A stretch of 64,000 nt of DNA from NCBI GenBank assembly GCA_964006375.1, contig OZ023265.1, positions 162,652,118 to 162,716,117 on the forward strand, in the 5' to 3' direction. The notes under the pieces were generated by a model, which was not told where the DNA came from, did not search any database, and worked only from the letters and a program-made list of their open reading frames with translations. A program made the translations under genes and the position numbers. Each line of letters opens with the position of its first letter. The stretch's first letter is position 1. Origin of the DNA: Tillus elongatus. Taxonomy: Eukaryota > Arthropoda > Insecta > Coleoptera > Cleridae. Shown here piece after piece: positions 37,838 to 49,204 of the stretch.

Positions 37838-39918
37838 AAAATTTTGCAAAGATAGTTTTTCCCTTAACAAAATGCTTGAAAAAAGACTGTAAGTTAGATA
37901 TAAATAATTCAGAATATAGAGAAGCTTTCGAAAAATCAAAAGATTTAATTACAAATTCACCAATACTAACGTACCCTGACTGTGACAAAACATTTCATCT
38001 TACGACAGACGCAAGTAACGTAGCTATTGGCGGCGTTCTTTCTCAGAAAGACAAACCTATTGCATTTTATTCGCGTACTCTAAATTCTGCCGAGAAAAAT
38101 TACTCGACAATAGAAAAAGAATTGCTCTCAATTATAGAAAATACGAAACACTTTAGGCCTTATTTGTACGGTAGAAGATTTTATATTGAAACTGATCATA
38201 AACCATTGGTTTGGCTATTTTCGATCAAAGACCCAAATTCACGACTAGTAAAGTGGCGACTAAAATTAGAAGAGTACGATTATGAAATCAAATACAAAAG
38301 AGGTAAGGCTAATGTTGTGGCCGACGCCCTTTCGCGGATAGAAATAAATGCTAACGAAGAACACGAAGACTTAGCGTCGCTTTTTAATAATTTAGATCCT
38401 TCGGATTTGAGAGTTTTGACTGACGAAGATTTAAAAGAACTTGGATTAGATATCAATGACCAACAAATCAATAACGAACAACCTAATGAACCAACAGACA
38501 CACAGACACAACACACTTCTGTACAAAACCCCGTCTTCAACATGCCAATCTCAGAAAACCCACTTAACCACTTTAAACAACAAATTATTTTTAATTATGG
38601 TGAGAAAAATGATACGAAAATTTCCAAAGCATTTAACAATACTTGTTCACGAGTCTATATTGAGAAATATCATGAACTACAACAAATTACAACATTTTTG
38701 AAAAACTATATTAATCCCGTAAACACATATGGCGTATTATTTATGCAGTCTGAATTAGAACGATATTTTACATTAATTACCTCCGACTTGTTTAATAGCT
38801 CTGTTAAAATTATTAAATGCACCAAATATGTTGAAGATGTTTTAACAAAGCAAAGACAACTAGACTTTATACAAGATTACCATAATTCAAATCATAATGG
38901 CATTAACGAAACATATGGTCACCTTAAATCTAAATATTACTGGCCAAATATGAAGACACACATAAATGACTACATTAACAAATGCGAAGTGTGCCTTCAA
39001 GCTAAATACGAACGACACCCTTATAAACCACCCTTTTCAGGTCCTTTAGTGGCAACGAGACCTTTCGAAGTAATTCACATAGATGTGTTTAGTTTTGACA
39101 ACTGTAAATTCCTTACTTTTATCGATTTATTTAGTAAATACGCTCAAGCATACTACATAATAGACAAAACTGCCCTTACGATAATAAATAAATTACGTCA
39201 TTTCTTCACACATCATAATTACGTAAAGACAATCGTCTCGGACGCAGGTTGCGAGTTCGACAACGCTCTACTGAAAGAATACTGCTCTTTGTTTAAAATT
39301 AACCTCCATATAGCGACACCCCAAAATCCAAATTCAAACTCCCCTGTTGAGAGATTACATTCCACCTTGTTAGAAAAAATTAGAATATTGAAAATTGAAA
39401 ATCCAACAGAAAGCCCACAATCTTTAATGATTACTGCGGTTTTAATTTACAATCAATCGATTCATTCCCTAACTGGATATTCACCCTTTAAGCTCTTGTA
39501 CGGCCCTTACGACGAACTGGAACCGATTGATCCTAATCAGACTATATACAATGAATATAACAATAAAAGACTGAAAGAGATCGTGCCATTTTACAACACA
39601 GTGTACAATAAGCAAAAAGAAAAAGCCACGAAAATTTTAGAGAAAATAAATCAGAATAGAGAACATAACATAACTGTGTCCACTGACATAGTAGCAGTCA
39701 GGACGCCTAGAGTTAGAAAAACCGACCCACTATACAAAATACATTCCGGCCCTGTAAATATCCCGCATAATAAATTACTGTTACCTCATTCTACGAAACA
39801 ATCTGCTCACTTAAAGAACGTAAAAAGAATTAAAAAACGGTTTCCCTTACAGGAACCTTCTCCCTTGGCTGATGGTCGTCCTTCAACAAGTGCAACCCTT
39901 GCAGATTCAGAGCATTGA
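37838..39918 (+). pseudogene. Pol, C-terminal part: RNase H and integrase
   Basis: Open from just before 37840 in the shifted frame; no start codon of its own is expected. RNase H carries LTTDASN, IEKELLSI, ETDHKPL and VADALSR (about 37990-38330). Integrase has the H-H-C-C finger (DYHNSNH...CEVCLQAK, 38870-39010) and the D,D-35-E core: HIDVF (about 39080), SDAGCEF (about 39240) and PVERLHSTL (about 39345). The C-terminus ends with an HLKNVKRI segment usual in gypsy elements. All catalytic residues are present. It overlaps env by 47 bp and contains the env splice acceptor. Confidence 0.93.
39841..39852 (+). promoter_or_regulatory. Predicted env splice acceptor
   Basis: TTTCCCTTACAG, a pyrimidine-rich tract with AG at 39851-39852, lies 19 nt upstream of the env ATG inside the end of pol. 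It pairs in phase with the donor at 34842. Confidence 0.6.
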
Positions 39919-41446
39919 AACAAACGGGTTTTTCAAAGATTACATAGGTATAGCAAAAATCCTTAATCATTATCACCGTTTCTATTTTTACTTTAATTTA
40001 ACTCTTATTGAAAGTAATTATAATCAACTTTTAATTAATACACAAATTGTTAATCAAAATTTTACACATGATGCAACTATACTACATATTAAAATGTTAA
40101 ATGACCAAATGTCAGTAATAAAAAATGAAATACAAAAATTGACACACTCCAGAGAGAAAAGAGGTTTGATAAAAGGAGCGGGATCTGTTATTAAAATGAT
40201 CACTGGAAATCTTGATCAAGATGATCTTAAAGAAATAAATAAAAATTTAGACGCCCTGTATACTAATCAAAGAGACGTGATGGTTCAGTTGGACAATTTA
40301 AATTCATTTGCAAATGTGATGACACAGCGATTCGAAGAAGAACAAGAGAACATAAATAAAAATTTAAATTACATAAAAAATTGTTTTGAAGACTTATACT
40401 CTCGCGTAGAACAGAGATCAAGTATCGAATTTCAAATATCCTTAGGCAGAAAATTATTAGAGTCAATAAAAATACTACAACGCACCATTTCCCTTAGTTT
40501 TAATGAAATTACAAATATAGAGATTTTTACTTCACACGATTTAAATCATATTAAACAACATTTAAAATTAATTTATAATGATAACGAATTAATAAATTTT
40601 GATACTAACCATATTTTTAAAATAATTGAGTTTACAAAATTTAACGTTTTATCAGTCAGAGATACTATTGTATGTCTCCTTAAAATTCCAATTCTGCACC
40701 CAACACCTGGCTCTTATTTTCGTATTTTACCTGTTCCTAAAAACAATAAAGTCCTTATTCCACCTAGCTCATATTATCTAGAAACACATCAGAAAAATTT
40801 ATGGACAACAGAACACTGTCCTGCGATAGAAGAAGCCATTGTTTGCACTGACCAACCCTATACAGAAAAGTGCAATTTAGAAGAACCATCCACCTGCCTT
40901 TTCGCGGTTGTCACAAATTATTACACTACATCAATTCAGTTAAATAATGGGAACGTGCTACTCATCACAAATCAAAAACCGTCGATATCAGAAGAATGCA
41001 AATCCAAATTAGATAAACAGATAGCTAACCAAACCTCCCTCGTATGCAGTAAGAAAAATTGCAAAATAACAATCAAAGACGAACATTATGAAAATATAAG
41101 TACGAATATTACTTGGAACCAAGATATCATTCCAAAATTAGAAGTAACACCCCAACATAAAATAAAATTTCATCCAATGCATATTAAGAAAACCGAAAAG
41201 TTAAGAAGTCAACTAGAAAAAATCAACCAGCATCATGCATGGCACCCAGCAGTCCATACCACACACTTTGGGTTAACTATAATTGGTGTTATCTTCTTTG
41301 TGATAACGATAATGGTTGTTAGAAGAAGAACAAGAAGGTCGTCAGAAGCCAGCGATGTTCAAGAAACCAACCCCCTTTCCAAGAACGAGGACGTTCTTCA
41401 AACTGGCAATGGAGGAGATAAGTCATCGTCGACTTCCATCATCTAG
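39872..41446 (+). CDS. Env-like fusion glycoprotein
   Basis: 524 codons, intact. Env proteins of errantiviruses are membrane fusion proteins related to the baculovirus F family. Visible features: a furin-like site REKR (residues 94-97) followed by a Gly-rich fusion-peptide-like stretch and the GNLD motif; a long heptad-like helical region (about 110-200); a Cys-rich ectodomain (about 310-420) with N-glycosylation sequons; one membrane span (about 467-488) and a short basic tail. From this ATG there is no good signal peptide; the predicted spliced leader would provide it. The last 10 codons and the stop lie inside the 3' LTR. Confidence 0.9.
   Translation: MVVLQQVQPLQIQSIETNGFFKDYIGIAKILNHYHRFYFYFNLTLIESNYNQLLINTQIVNQNFTHDATILHIKMLNDQMSVIKNEIQKLTHSREKRGLIKGAGSVIKMITGNLDQDDLKEINKNLDALYTNQRDVMVQLDNLNSFANVMTQRFEEEQENINKNLNYIKNCFEDLYSRVEQRSSIEFQISLGRKLLESIKILQRTISLSFNEITNIEIFTSHDLNHIKQHLKLIYNDNELINFDTNHIFKIIEFTKFNVLSVRDTIVCLLKIPILHPTPGSYFRILPVPKNNKVLIPPSSYYLETHQKNLWTTEHCPAIEEAIVCTDQPYTEKCNLEEPSTCLFAVVTNYYTTSIQLNNGNVLLITNQKPSISEECKSKLDKQIANQTSLVCSKKNCKITIKDEHYENISTNITWNQDIIPKLEVTPQHKIKFHPMHIKKTEKLRSQLEKINQHHAWHPAVHTTHFGLTIIGVIFFVITIMVVRRRTRRSSEASDVQETNPLSKNEDVLQTGNGGDKSSSTSII
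41405..41415 (+). promoter_or_regulatory. Polypurine tract
   Basis: GGCAATGGAGG lies directly before the 3' LTR start; its purine-rich end is the expected primer for plus-strand DNA synthesis. It lies within env. Confidence 0.6.
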
Positions 41447-41730
41447 AAGAAGTAGAACGAAGATCTGTGGCGTGATGTCTTTTTCATATAAAAACGTTTA
41501 GTTGCAAATATTGTGTGATTTTCCATTTTATTTAATTATGCTTATTAAGCGTTCCTGTTGTAAATGTTGAAGCAAGTACACTAAACATTCAGATTGGTTT
41601 TAGACGTGCTTGCTATAACATCGTTTAGTTCATAACTAGTAATCTTTATACCTTTCTCATTAAATAAACTTGTAATTATTAGCCAAATAAATTTCCTTTT
41701 TTGGCTGCCCTTAATTCAAGTTACTTAACT
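41416..41730 (+). repeat. 3' LTR, 315 bp
   Basis: Full-length LTR from AGATAAGT to ACTTAACT. It contains the env stop codon (41444-41446), a TATA box (41487-41493) and AATAAA (41663-41668). It keeps the 46 bp missing from the 5' LTR. Confidence 0.95.
41487..41493 (+). promoter_or_regulatory. Candidate LTR TATA box
   Basis: TATAAAA in the only segment that distinguishes the two LTRs. Initiator-like TTTAGTTG lies about 11 nt downstream, although many errantivirus LTRs are TATA-less. Confidence 0.5.
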
Positions 41731-43275
41731 ATATATCCGACCGATAACTCAAAAAATAATGGATCAATCTTGATCAAATTTGGTGAGTACCTTCCTTTTG
41801 CAAGTGGCTTGGAACCTATCCAATCCGATAGGTTCGTTAGCCAGGAAAATCGGACCAGGTTTTCCCGGAAAATTTTGTGTTTTCTTTCTAAAAAAAAAGT
41901 CATATCCGGAAATAACAAAGCAAGTATAATAAAGAGTGAACTTTGTACCAAAATTTAGGTCTCTAGCTTTAAAGACAAAGAAGTTATGGGCAGTTAAAGA
42001 AACAAATTATGAAGTTTTCCTCAAAACGTCAAACTCGCAATTTTAAACGTCAAAATTGGCGATGTTTAGGCAAATAACGTGAAATAAATACGGATTTTGA
42101 AAAGAAAATGTTGCAAGAAGAGTGTTCTGCAAACCCTTAAGTTTCATATTCAACCGTCATTGCCTTTCATTTTACAAAAATATTTACAAAATATTCATTT
42201 CAAATAGACCCTTTCTTTGGCTGTCAGTTTAGTTAAGTTGATGCCTTTTTGGATATTTATTTGTAGGTTTAGTGAAGCTTATGGTTTAACGGTCTATAAT
42301 TTTTTTAGCTAATTTTCGTAGAGCAAATTCGTTAATGCATTTTTGCATTTTTTATCAAAATATGATGCGTTTGTAAGAAAAAAATCTGGACGCAGTAAGT
42401 GCGTTTTGGTAGCGAATTTTCGGTAAATTTGCAGTTTAGCTCCCGAACGCTTTTCAAAAAACTGTTTTCAGAAACCTGCCCCCCCCCCCCGATCCACAAA
42501 CCCCAAGAAAAATTTCTTGTTCACACCACCCAAGGAAGTTACGAGACCAGGAGTGAGTAGGGGTGCTGGGCGGGGTAGGTAGTAAAAAGGAAATATGAGC
42601 AGAAAATTCGAATAAAGCGGGCTTGAAAGCTGTCTTTTTCACATCTTGAAGCCATATCCTCCTTAAACCCTGCCTACCCCGCACAGCACCCCTATTCACT
42701 CCCAGTCCCACAACTTCCTTGGGGGGTGTGAACAAGAAATTTTTCTTGTGGTTTGTGCATCCAGGTGGGGTCCCGGTAATGTTTCTGAAAACAATTTGTT
42801 GAAAAGCGTTCGGGAGCTAATCTGCAAGTTTACCGAATTTTCATTAAATCCTTCAAATTTCAATAACTCAATTTGCTATTAACGTAAGCTTTGTTGGTTA
42901 GAAAACCGACATTAGGGTTTATTATCGGAAAATTTTTGTATATTTTCAAACCATCAGTAATTTTGATAAAATATAGTACATTGTTTCTACTACATAGGCT
43001 ATACCGGTAATTAGACTGATGCCTGCTCGCATTTGCTATTAAAAACATTTTTATGGAAATTCACTTCCATAACACATTGGCTGCATCTAGACTTTTGAAA
43101 AATGTTTATATATTTTCAAACAATAAATTTATTTCGATGAAATATGGTACATTGTTTCTACTATAAAGGCAACCAAGTTTGATGCCTGCTTTCATCAAAG
43201 AAAGACATTTACTATTAAAAATATTTTAAAGAAAATTCGCTACCATAACGCACTTGCTGCGTCCAGAGATTTTTT
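41731..43275 (+). repeat. Family A, right part of the split copy
   Basis: Resumes with ATATATCCGACCGATAACTC and continues through the usual blocks to the MITE C edge (GGACGCAGTAAGTGCGTTTT at about 42387), MITE B (42422-42834) and the far edges (43060-43265). It is colinear with 50920-53135, including MITE B at the same base. Confidence 0.8.
42414..42842. mobile_element. MITE B, copy 2 (8-bp target duplication)
   Basis: A 413-bp element (42422-42834), ends GGTAAATTTGCAG / CTGCAAGTTTACC, with GAATTTTC on both sides (42414-42421, 42835-42842). It is shorter than copy 1 because the central fold region is absent. Confidence 0.88.
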
Positions 43276-43679
43276 CGTATCACCGTAGGTTCCTCACTTC
43301 ATCACTTGTGTCAGTTTACCAAGTATGTGTCCTTGAAAGACTTTTTTTTTATTTTGGCCCAAGGTAAAACCAACTCACTGTTTTTAACCAACTTCAAAAA
43401 AGGAGGAGGTTCTATATTCGTCTGTATGTATTTTATTTCTATATATGTTCACTGACATTTTCGTCAACTGTGGACCAATTTTTTAAAATCTTTACTTGTT
43501 TGAAAGGGTATACACCTAAGGTGGTCCCATTCTCACCAAGTCATAATCTGATTATGTGATCTCAGGGAAGTCGTGGAAAATCATATTATAATCTATGTAA
43601 CTTAAAGTTCTACTGTGATACGGCACGTTGATTATATTATAACAGTTTTCTAACACCGTACTCTGCGCAAGGATGAGAC
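43276..43679. other. No gene recognised; common LINE-tail-like motif
   Basis: ACCAACTTCAAAAAAGGAGG at 43390 is a motif met in repeats of many insects. No ORF is supported. Confidence 0.35.
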
Positions 43680-45235
43680 GCAAAACAGTGAAGCGTTCCA
43701 TATTTTTGGGCGGTGTTCACCTCACTCGTGGGAGGGACTCTGCTGGCGGGGGTCGTGGAGGGGTGTCCGCAGGGGAGCGTTCTGTCTCCCCTGCTCTGGT
43801 GCCTAGTCGTAGACGGCCTGCTAGGGAGGCTCGCGGGAATGAGGTACGTGGTACAGGGCTACGCAAACGACATTGTCATCATAGTCCGAGGAAAGGTTAC
43901 ACAGTCAGTGTGGGAGCGCATGCACACAGTACTGAAAGGTGGAAGGTTGGCCAAGGGCTTAGGGTGAGTCCCGAGAAAGCAACCGTCATACCGTTTACGA
44001 GGAGGAGGAAGTGGGAGAGCCACATAACTCTCACTCTATACGGTAGAAAGATCCCAATGGCCAGGAAGTGTTGCTGGATCTGCCCCCCTACACTTAGTTA
44101 TCATGGGGGAGGCGAGGATAGGACTAAACAAACTAGCCTGAAATGATGGACTGAAGATCAACCCCGGCTACAGGGGCCACTGCAAAATTCAGGAGATCGT
44201 GAAGGAGCCCCTGCTTGAAATGAGGTCAGACTTCTCGAGCCCGCCAATCTGCAGGGCAAACAAATTTACAACGGTAATACCTGACCGCGTGGCATGGCGG
44301 GGGGGAGACGCCGGGCTCGTCTGGTTCACGGACGGATCCGTCGGGGAGCGTGGGCAGGCGTTTATTCGGAAGGACCGAGGTAAATCACAGTATTTCCCTC
44401 GGAGCTCAAGCAACGGTCTTTTAGCCCGAAATCTACGCCATCTTGCACTGCGTGCGAGAGAACAAGAGGAGGGGCTGCACCAACAAGCGGGTCCATATAG
44501 CTACAAACAGTCAGGCAGCCCTTAAGGCCCTAAGTAGCTCACAGGTAAATTTCAGGCTGGTAAGTGAATGCCGAGACGAGACGGGCGACCTAACTGGGCA
44601 GAATGAGGTCACCCCCATCTGGGTGCTGGGCTACTCGGGGGTCAAAGGCAATGAAGAAGCTGACAGTCTCGCGAAGAGAGGATCAGCAAAACCATTTAGG
44701 GGACCAGAACCGGTCCTGGGCAGACGAAGAGCACTGCCAGGGGATCAATTAAGTTCTGAATCAGAAACGAACATGACACCATGTCAAACCCAGACGTTAT
44801 GACGTTTAGAAATAATAAAGAAACGAACATAAGGTGTACTGGGCAGACTGTCCTGGGCTCAGACATGGGAAGTTAGTAATTGAGGAATATAGTTTAAAGA
44901 GAGCTGTGGAGCTGCTAAATGTTAGCAGAGGACAGGTCCTCTGCGGCTAGGGGGAGCAATCAGCCCAGCACATCTTCTGCGAGTGTAAAGCTCTGGACCG
45001 CAAAAGATAACTGATCTATGAACAACCTAGACCGGAGACAGAGCAATATAAATCTTCACCCTACCAATTGCTGTGCAGACCAATTGAAGGCACAGTGATT
45101 TTGGAATGGGTGGAGTAGAAAAGACAAACGGCATGCACAATAAGCCAAAGGCTGTGGTGTTATGGAGGCGACAAAGACGCGGACAAGCCCTAAAGGAGGA
45201 AAAAATACTGTACTCACTACGTACGGATATTTCCA
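43680..45235 (+). pseudogene. R1-clade-like LINE relic (RT, RNase H, zinc knuckle)
   Basis: The frame at 43713-43967 has the RT core GCPQGSVLSPLLW and YANDIVI (YADD box with the first Asp changed to Asn, about 43862). In another frame LRVSPEKATVIPFTRR follows. An RNase H domain is spread over two frames: LVWFTDGSV (about 44320) and NSQAALKAL...VLGYSGVKGNEEADSLAK (44502-44680). A degraded zinc knuckle (HIFCECKAL, about 44970) marks the C-terminus. Several frameshifts and stops; the N-terminal APE endonuclease is missing. Local GC content is clearly above the surroundings, as often in R1-type elements. Confidence 0.78.
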
Positions 45236-45239
45236 CTAA

Positions 45240-46570
45240 AAATGAAAAAAAAACCTTCAAAAATGCTTCTGCAAAATAGGCCCTAAAAAGCGAAAAAGAG
45301 CTGGAATACAGGTTTAATTCAGAAGACAAGAATTAATTTAAATAAAATATTCTATGCACTACCTACTTGTCTGTTTGAAGTCATGCCAAGTCCAAAACAC
45401 AATAATACTTAGCGACATAAACAGCTTAATTAATTGAACCACTCTTAGGCGGTATTAGTAAGCTTTACATCCCACTTTGATTTTTCAAAAGGAAGAGAGA
45501 GCAAGATTACTTAGTCTAAGCTTTCAAATTTAATTTTTTTATCAATAATCAGCCCGACAGAGACGAGAAAAATTGATTTTAATAACTCGGCAAAGTTATC
45601 ACTGGCTTTAAACCAACATCCACTTAAATAAGACACTTCCTCTGCTCAGAGGCAGATAACCGCCAATTACTCTCGCATTTTTTATTGGCTCGAGCTCCTT
45701 TAACTAAATGCGTAATGTGAATATACGCATTAAAAGACCGTTGGAAACTGCCTACTATTCACGTTCCTAGAGTTGTATTTTAGGAGGCAAGAATATCGAT
45801 ATTTACGAAACTATTCTAAAGCGTACACATAAAAAACTAACTTCGTCGAGATCACGGTGCCCTTCAAGAGCCAGCAGACTGTTACTACGTCTTATTCAAA
45901 AGAATTCCTATTGCTCAAAATCGACGTTATTTTACCTTTAACTTAGGTCGAGAGTCTTTGGCAAAGCCATTAGGTCACCAGATAAAGACCTCGTATTTCA
46001 CAGCAAGACAAGTCGCCTTTAACTCTCATATTTCAAGAAATTGTATTCATATATCCTTAACAAGCCCTCCTTGTTCAAGATATTCTCGTAGGAAAATATT
46101 TATCATTTAAAATGAATATTCTATAAAGGCTAAAGGTTTCTAAGATAGCAAAGGTGAAATCGAAATTTCATAAAATCTTCCAATTCGATAGTCGTCACTA
46201 TTCATTGTTAAAAAAAGATGCAATGAATATTAAAATTATCTCAGACCTGCAGAATTACCAAAATGGTACGGAAACTGAAACGCTGACCGTAACATAATAT
46301 CGGATTATAATTATAATGAAATACCTAAATATGTTGTTAATTATCAAAGACCAACCCACGCTCTCGCATTCCGTTGCGTGCGCGGAGTAACTTGCGATGT
46401 GACGGGAGTGGACCTATCTACCTACTACCTAATTGGCTTGGCACCGACTTCAAACAGATAAGTAGGTAGCGCATATAATATTTCATTTAAATTATTTTTT
46501 GTCTGTTGAATTAAACCTGTAATCAAGTTTATTTTCGCTTTTTAGTGCCTATTTTAAAGTTGGTTTATTT
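45240..46570. mobile_element. Long-TIR element of about 1.3 kb
   Basis: 45270-45395 and 46432-46555 are inverted copies, for example AATAGGCCCTAAAAAGCGAA with TTCGCTTTTTAGTGCCTATT, ACAGGTTTAATTCA with TGAATTAAACCTGT, and CTACCTACTTGTCTGTTTGA with TCAAACAGATAAGTAGGTAG. About 1 kb of unique sequence lies between, without recognisable transposase. Exact ends and target duplication were not determined. Confidence 0.65.
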
Positions 46571-47161
46571 TTTTAACGTTTGTTTATAGTATATCTAAAT
46601 AATTTCTAAATATGTACCTTTCTTTTTAAATTCATAAAATCCTAATCAAAGTGAAATCCTTATTCAATTAACCTAACTAATCTCGTGATCCTCAGGAAAG
46701 CAATAGTATTTCCACAAGCCGTGTTAATTCAGGTGTAACTTCAACGTTTCTAATCTAATGAGTTGCCTTCAGGAAGATGTTTCGTTTACTTGAAAAGCCA
46801 CCATCCGCGATCTTTGGTTGGATACAGAGTATCTCAGGCGTCTCTTATACTGCAAGTAGCTCCGGTAAAACGGAATCATCTCTGCAATTAGGAATATGCT
46901 CTCTGTTGTTTTAATTAGAATAAACTAAGAGCAATAGAGCGACGGTGTTCACCTTTACCTTACCAAGTCGACTTGGGTCATAACGAAGGCTGTGAAATGC
47001 TCGCGTTAGAGCGATTTACTTACTCGCAGCTTGTTTGGATGATTTTCTTGGATGCAATCGTCGAAATTTGACCTAGATGTGATGTTTGCTGATGGTTTTG
47101 TAAGAGATTAAGTTAGCTGCAGTAATATTTGTACACAATACGGTCATTCACTGGTGTAGTT
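46571..47161. other. No gene recognised
   Basis: AT-rich sequence between the TIR element and the TAA tract; no supported ORF. Confidence 0.35.
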
Positions 47162-47314
<153 letters not shown>

Positions 47315-48645
47315 TGATATAAGCGTTACACTTTCTCAGTATTACTACTGGAACACTTTTGTCCGACCCCCCCGCACGCGACGTTGGGGCTCGGCTCGGT
47401 GGATGGGGATGAAATTCATCATATCCCATTATGCCGATATTATCAGTAGAGTTTGACTTCCGGTGCTCCAACACATCAGACGTGTTTGAGGTCGCCACTT
47501 AACTAAGGAATTTTCGGACTATGTGGCATGTTTGCAGCAGAACCGCCCTCTGCCTCACGTTGAGGATGTTATTTGGTAGTCCGAGTTCCTTTAGATTTCC
47601 CATAAAATTTTTGGTGACTATTCCTTCCGCCGACATTACGAAGGGACATATAGCCACCTTCTGGAGTTTCCATACGTTTTTTATTTCATATGCCAAGTTT
47701 TCATACTTGGGGATCTTTTCAATTTCAGTTTTCTGAATATTATGGGACAGCGGTACAGCAATATCTATGATCACAGCAAGCCTCATCTGTTTGTTTATCA
47801 GGACAATGTCTGGCCTATTGAAGTCCACAGTTCAGTCCGTTATCATGGGTCGGTCCCAGTACAGGAGAAAGTCCGCCGACTCCAGAACCGCCTCCGGAGA
47901 ATACTTGTAATAGGCTGGTGTTGTTGACGGGTTCAGGAGGCTGTATTTCAAAGCAATTTGTTGGTGGATGATCTTGGCAAGCTGGTTATGCCTGCCTAAG
48001 TAAGCTGAGTCTGAGAGGGCAGGAAATGCTGCCATGACATGTTCAATGGTCTCTCCAACAGCTGCGCATTTTCGACATTTATCCACCACTTCTAATTTTA
48101 GGCAATGCTTCTCGTAGTCCTTAGTTTTTATAACCCTATCCTGAATGGCCATCACAAAACCCCACTACGTCTCCGGCTAGAGTTGCCCCCAACCAACCAC
48201 ATAATCGAAGATGTTTTATAAACATTATTTGCCTGTAGGTGTTTGGGGTACCTTCCATTCATAGCCTGAACACTCCACTGGACTATACTGTCCTGGTCAA
48301 CTGGGACGTCCAACTCATAGTTGCGCTGACCCAGCCTAAGTGGAGTATAATCTTTATCCTCGCACACCACCAACTTCATCAGTTCATCATGCGATGCAAG
48401 AAAACGTTGTCGCATGTTTCTTTCCTGCTTAAAGCAGAGGTTTTTTATATGGATTAATCCTCTGCCGCCTTCTTTCCGAGGTTTGTAAAGTCTTCTAACA
48501 GATGAGTTGGTGTGAAGGCACCGGAATTTCGTAAGAAGCCTTCTCGTGTGTCTGTCCAGTTCATTCAAGTCGGTGTTAGACCATTTGACAACTCCAAAAG
48601 AGTATGTCAATAGCAGCACAGAGGTTACCTCCGGAAAGCTTAGTA
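47315..48645 (-). pseudogene. R4/Dong-like LINE relic, copy 2
   Basis: Minus-strand frames 48619-48152, 48155-47832 and 47828-47499 together encode the RT C-terminus (YSFGVVKWSNTDLNELDRHT, KEGGRGLIHI), a CCHC knuckle (CRKCAAVGETIEHV, with the last Cys of the usual GCP changed to Phe), YLGRHN, and a restriction-like endonuclease (RPDIVLI, IIDIAVP). One frameshift near 48155 and one in-frame TGA (47832-47834) break it. A 3' UTR of about 180 bp ends in the TAA tract. The 5' end abuts another TAA tract (48648-48786). Same architecture as the copy at 10.56 kb. Confidence 0.85.

Positions 48646-49174
<529 letters not shown>

Positions 49175-49204
<30 letters not shown>
49175..49204. repeat. (TAA)n microsatellite, short
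   Basis: About ten triplets between the third and fourth LINE segments. Confidence 0.95.

Larger units (their letters stand above)
34388..41730 (+). mobile_element. Errantivirus-like Ty3/gypsy LTR retrotransposon, 7.34 kb
   Basis: Order: 5' LTR (34388-34656), primer-binding site, short leader exon, gag, pol (protease-RT-RNase H-integrase), env, polypurine tract, 3' LTR (41416-41730). LTR ends AGATAAGT...ACTTAACT form an imperfect inverted repeat as in gypsy-type errantiviruses, and a 4-bp ATAT duplication flanks the element (34384-34387, 41731-41734). Insertion in alternating TA sequence also fits that group. By eye the LTRs are identical except for one 46-bp deletion, so the insertion is recent. 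This copy cannot be autonomous because of the pol frameshift and the damaged 5' LTR. Confidence 0.95.

Noticed and set aside
43673..44146. A 157-codon Arg-rich ORF
   Set aside because: It runs over the R1-like RT core in the wrong frame; the RT motifs are in the 43713-43967 frame.
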